A stretch of DNA of 64,000 nt from Verrucomicrobiota bacterium (GTDB taxonomy: Bacteria > Verrucomicrobiota > Verrucomicrobiia > Verrucomicrobiales > Akkermansiaceae): positions 1 to 64,000 of the forward strand of contig JAURPJ010000066.1 of assembly GCA_030835305.1 (NCBI GenBank), written 5' to 3'. Shown piece after piece: positions 61,333 through 64,000 of the stretch; the stretch's first letter is position 1, and each line of letters starts with the position of its first letter. Both the position numbers and the translations under genes were made by a program. Below the pieces are notes generated by a model, which did no database searches, had not been told where the DNA came from, and saw nothing but the letters and a program-made list of their open reading frames with translations.

Positions 61333-64000
61333 ATGAAAGGACTTCTCCCCGCGGCATTTTTTGTAGGCTCGCTGTCAGCAGGAACAATCGATTTCAATCG
61401 TGACGTGCGCCCCATTCTCTCGGACACCTGCTTTAAATGTCACGGACCGGGTGAAACGAAGGGCGATCTGCGTCTCGATGATCGTGAGGATGCGCTGGAT
61501 GCCGGCGTCCTTTCTCCGGGAGATGTCGCCAAGAGCGAAATCGTGAAGCGCCTCAAGTCGCATGATCCCGAGGAGTTGATGCCGCCGCCCGAGTCCAACA
61601 AAACTCTCACCCCAAAGCAGATTCAAACTCTCGAAACCTGGATCGCAGAGGGTGCGGAATACGACGATCATTGGTCGCTGGTGCCCCCCAAAAGGGATGC
61701 CGGGGTAAAATCTCTCGACCACTTCATCGACAAGCGGATCAAGGATGCCGGTCTTGAATCTCAACCGGAAGCCGACCGCAGGACCCTAATCCGCCGCGTC
61801 ACTCTTGACCTCACCGGCTTGCCTCCCACCCCGGAGAAAGTGGAGGACTTCATTGCTGATAAGTCGCCGGATGCTTACGAGAAATTGGTCGATCGCCTTC
61901 TGGCCTCGAATGCTTATGGAGAACGCATGGCGGTCGCCTGGATGGATGCTGCACGATATGGCGACACCAGTGTGATGCACGCGGACGGGCCGCGCGACAT
62001 GTGGCCGTGGCGGGACTGGGTGATCAAAGCCTACAACAGCAACATGCCTTTCGATCAGTTTACGGTTGAGCAGATTGCCGGCGATCTGATTCCGGAGGCA
62101 ACCGTTTCACAGAAGGTCGCCTCGGGCTTCAATCGGAACCATGCTACGAGTGACGAGGGCGGGGCGTTTGCCGAAGAGCTGCGGGTCGAGTATGTTGCTG
62201 ACCGCGTTCAAACCACCGCGAATGTTTGGATGGGGCTGACCATGGAATGTGCCCAGTGCCACGACCACAAATACGATCCTATTTCTCAAAAGGAATACTA
62301 TCAGTTTTTTGCTTTTTTCAACAACACGACCGATCCCGGCATGCAGACCCGCAACGGGAACCAGGCGCCGGTTGTGGAGGTCCCCGACGAGGAACGGATG
62401 AAGCGTCTTGCCGAGCTACACCAGCAATTGACTGCCTCTGACGAGAAGATCGGAGGTTATCGTAATCTTGTTGCCAGGAGCCCGGAATTTCAAAAATGGG
62501 TCGCCAAAAAGTCAGCGGAAGCCCGCAAGAACGGATCTACCAAACAGCCGGACGGCTTGATCCACTGGTTCCCGATCAATGAAGCTGCAAATGATTTTCG
62601 TGATGAAATCACGGGTTCGGCGGCTGTGGCCGAAAAAGGAATGTTCGAGGTATCCGACCGCGGGAAGTCCAAGGCTCTAAAGCTGAATGGCCGCACACAG
62701 TTCAAGTTCGATACTTCTGTCAACGTAGAGTTTGACCGCCCGTTTAGTATCACCGGCTGGGTCAAGCCGAATGGCAATGCCGCTGGTGCCATCCTATCCA
62801 AGATGGATGACAAGGCAGGTTTCCGTGGTTTTGATTTCTGGATGGAAGGCGGAAAAATTGGAACCCACATCGTCAATACCTGGCAGTCCAACGCGCTTAA
62901 GGTGGTCACAAATGAGCTGCTTAAGCCAAATCAATGGCAGCACATCGTTTTGACTTATGATGGCACTCACAAGGCATCCGGGGTTAAGATCTTCATTGAT
63001 GGCAAACTCGCCACCAACCAAGTGCAGGCTGACACTCTCCGGGCATCCATTAAAACCAGTCAGCCGCTGCGGATAGGTGGTCGTTCCACCAGTTCGATCT
63101 GGAAAGGGGAGCTCGATGATCTTCGTCTCTACGGTCGGGCTTTGAGGCAAGATGAGCTCGCTGCGGCCGGAGGCGGCGATCCAGTGCAAAACATCCTAGC
63201 TACTCCTGCGAAGGACCGAAAACCGGGGGATCAGCAGATCCTTCTCGCTCGCTACCTGGGAAGTCAGGACAAAACCTATAAGAATTTGGTTTCTGCAAAG
63301 CAGAAGCTTGAGAAACAGCGCGCTGATCTAGATCGCAAGCCGATCACTTCGATGATCATGCAGGACAATCCTCCCGATAAAATGCGGAAGACCTACGTGC
63401 TTGATCGTGGGGCTTATGATTCACCGAAAAAGGACGAAGTCATCTCGCCTGGTGTTCCCAAGGCTCTTCCCGCGATGCCCGAGGGTGCTCCGGCAAACCG
63501 CCTCGGTCTGGCCAAATGGCTGACCCAAGCCGATCACCCGCTCACCGCAAGAGTGGCGGTCAATCGCTACTGGATGATCCTCTTCGGAGAAGGCTTGGTG
63601 CGATCAGTCGGTGACTTCGGCGCCCAAAGCACGCCGCCAACCCATCCCGAACTTCTCGATTGGCTTGCGGTCGATTTTGTGGAAAGCGGATGGAACGTGA
63701 AGCGCATGCTCAAGCAAATCGTGATGTCGAAAACCTACCGGAAAAGTTCGAAGATCGAGTCGATGCATCGCGAGAAGGATTCTGAAAATGAACTCCTCGC
63801 TCGCGCTCCTCGCTTCCGGCTGCAGGGCGAATTTATCCGTGACCACGCCCTCGCGGTCAGTGGTTTGTTGAACCCAACTGTGGGCGGTCCCGGGGTGAAA
63901 CCTTATCAGCCTGCGAATATCTGGAATGAAGTGAGTCTCAACGGTGGTCTGCGTTACCGACAGGATAAAGGCGATAAGCTCTATCGTCGCTCGATGTATA
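61333..64000 (+). CDS. PSD1-family cytochrome protein (DUF1549/LamG/DUF1553), cut by the window end
   Basis: At least 889 codons from the ATG at 61333; no stop before the window ends. Signal peptide MKGLLPAAFFVGSLSAG, then FNRDVRPILSDTCFKCHGPG with the heme motif CFKCH (33-37). DUF1549 (about 115-330) includes LDLTGLPPTPEKVEDFI, AARYGDTSVMHADGPRDMWP and the family heme-like motif CAQCH (306-310). A concanavalin/LamG insert (about 420-610) contains FSITGWVKPNGNAAG, WQHIVLTYDGTHKASGVKIF and DDLRLYGRALRQDEL. DUF1553 begins near 710: LAKWLTQADHPLTARVAVNR, GDFGAQSTPPTHPELLDWL. Exported; probably acts on polysaccharides with a DUF1501 partner beyond the window, as at the left end. Confidence 0.92.
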   Translation, partial: MKGLLPAAFFVGSLSAGTIDFNRDVRPILSDTCFKCHGPGETKGDLRLDDREDALDAGVLSPGDVAKSEIVKRLKSHDPEELMPPPESNKTLTPKQIQTLETWIAEGAEYDDHWSLVPPKRDAGVKSLDHFIDKRIKDAGLESQPEADRRTLIRRVTLDLTGLPPTPEKVEDFIADKSPDAYEKLVDRLLASNAYGERMAVAWMDAARYGDTSVMHADGPRDMWPWRDWVIKAYNSNMPFDQFTVEQIAGDLIPEATVSQKVASGFNRNHATSDEGGAFAEELRVEYVADRVQTTANVWMGLTMECAQCHDHKYDPISQKEYYQFFAFFNNTTDPGMQTRNGNQAPVVEVPDEERMKRLAELHQQLTASDEKIGGYRNLVARSPEFQKWVAKKSAEARKNGSTKQPDGLIHWFPINEAANDFRDEITGSAAVAEKGMFEVSDRGKSKALKLNGRTQFKFDTSVNVEFDRPFSITGWVKPNGNAAGAILSKMDDKAGFRGFDFWMEGGKIGTHIVNTWQSNALKVVTNELLKPNQWQHIVLTYDGTHKASGVKIFIDGKLATNQVQADTLRASIKTSQPLRIGGRSTSSIWKGELDDLRLYGRALRQDELAAAGGGDPVQNILATPAKDRKPGDQQILLARYLGSQDKTYKNLVSAKQKLEKQRADLDRKPITSMIMQDNPPDKMRKTYVLDRGAYDSPKKDEVISPGVPKALPAMPEGAPANRLGLAKWLTQADHPLTARVAVNRYWMILFGEGLVRSVGDFGAQSTPPTHPELLDWLAVDFVESGWNVKRMLKQIVMSKTYRKSSKIESMHREKDSENELLARAPRFRLQGEFIRDHALAVSGLLNPTVGGPGVKPYQPANIWNEVSLNGGLRYRQDKGDKLYRRSMY

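Overview
The window looks like a chromosomal segment of a Verrucomicrobiota bacterium, probably from the Verrucomicrobiales. I infer this from gene content alone: PSD1/DUF1549-DUF1553 cytochrome proteins, a DUF1501 protein with a twin-arginine leader, a ThuA + discoidin + beta-propeller + HEAT + cytochrome c protein, DUF1080, ThuA and PQQ-propeller proteins, DUF3472, a PEP-CTERM protein, LamG and CotH/lamin-tail surface proteins, and many large secreted proteins among ordinary housekeeping genes. I saw no rRNA, tRNA, CRISPR array or complete insertion sequence.

Layout. 1-4.1 kb: the end of a PSD1 protein, a DUF1501 partner and a convergent beta-helix protein. 4.1-4.9 kb: decayed DNA. 4.9-6.7 kb: lepA. 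7-13.6 kb: a LamG remnant, DUF3472, two tandem paralogous secreted proteins (one PEP-CTERM) and a glycoside hydrolase-glycosyltransferase fusion. 13.7-20.2 kb: a DsbD-type reductase whose thioredoxin motif carries an in-frame UGA, a thioredoxin-like paralog without redox residues, an FtsX-type permease and a small membrane protein. 20.2-25.9 kb: two PilT-type ATPases, ApbE, a HAD phosphatase, an MmcQ/YjbR protein, a metallophosphatase and a second, broken one. 25.9-27.4 kb: gatB. 27.5-29.35 kb: two dead secreted-protein genes around an intact lipoprotein. 29.4-39.8 kb: ThuA, PQQ-propeller, DUF1080, double-LamG and the 1477-residue PVC heme protein. 39.85-44.3 kb: a PPK2 gene with a nonsense codon, an NHL protein and a luxC-luxE pair. 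44.4-50.1 kb: a lipoprotein and the tyrA-aroA-cmk-plsC operon, then a zinc-ribbon membrane protein. 50.3-64 kb: a lipase-like hydrolase, an esterase/SMP-30 fusion, a 1496-residue CotH/lamin-tail protein, hemL, a transglutaminase-like coiled-coil protein and the start of another PSD1 protein.

The strongest observation is at 15686-15688. The DsbD reading frame meets UGA exactly where the first cysteine of the thioredoxin CxxC motif belongs, and the conserved thioredoxin domain continues in the same frame to 15958. A 7-bp hairpin with a five-base loop lies 17 nt after the UGA, the geometry of a bacterial SECIS element. I read this as a selenocysteine-containing DsbD (U-x-x-C). The next gene duplicates the same thioredoxin domain behind a membrane anchor, but both redox positions are replaced (Asp and Gly).

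Other themes. (i) A C-terminal module ending in an FYRV-like motif recurs at the extreme end of five intact secreted proteins and about three dead ones. (ii) Gene decay is common among surface and accessory genes, while the housekeeping genes are intact, so poor sequence quality is an unlikely cause. (iii) Enzyme fusions are common: GH + GT2, esterase + SMP-30, ThuA + discoidin + propeller + HEAT + cytochrome c.
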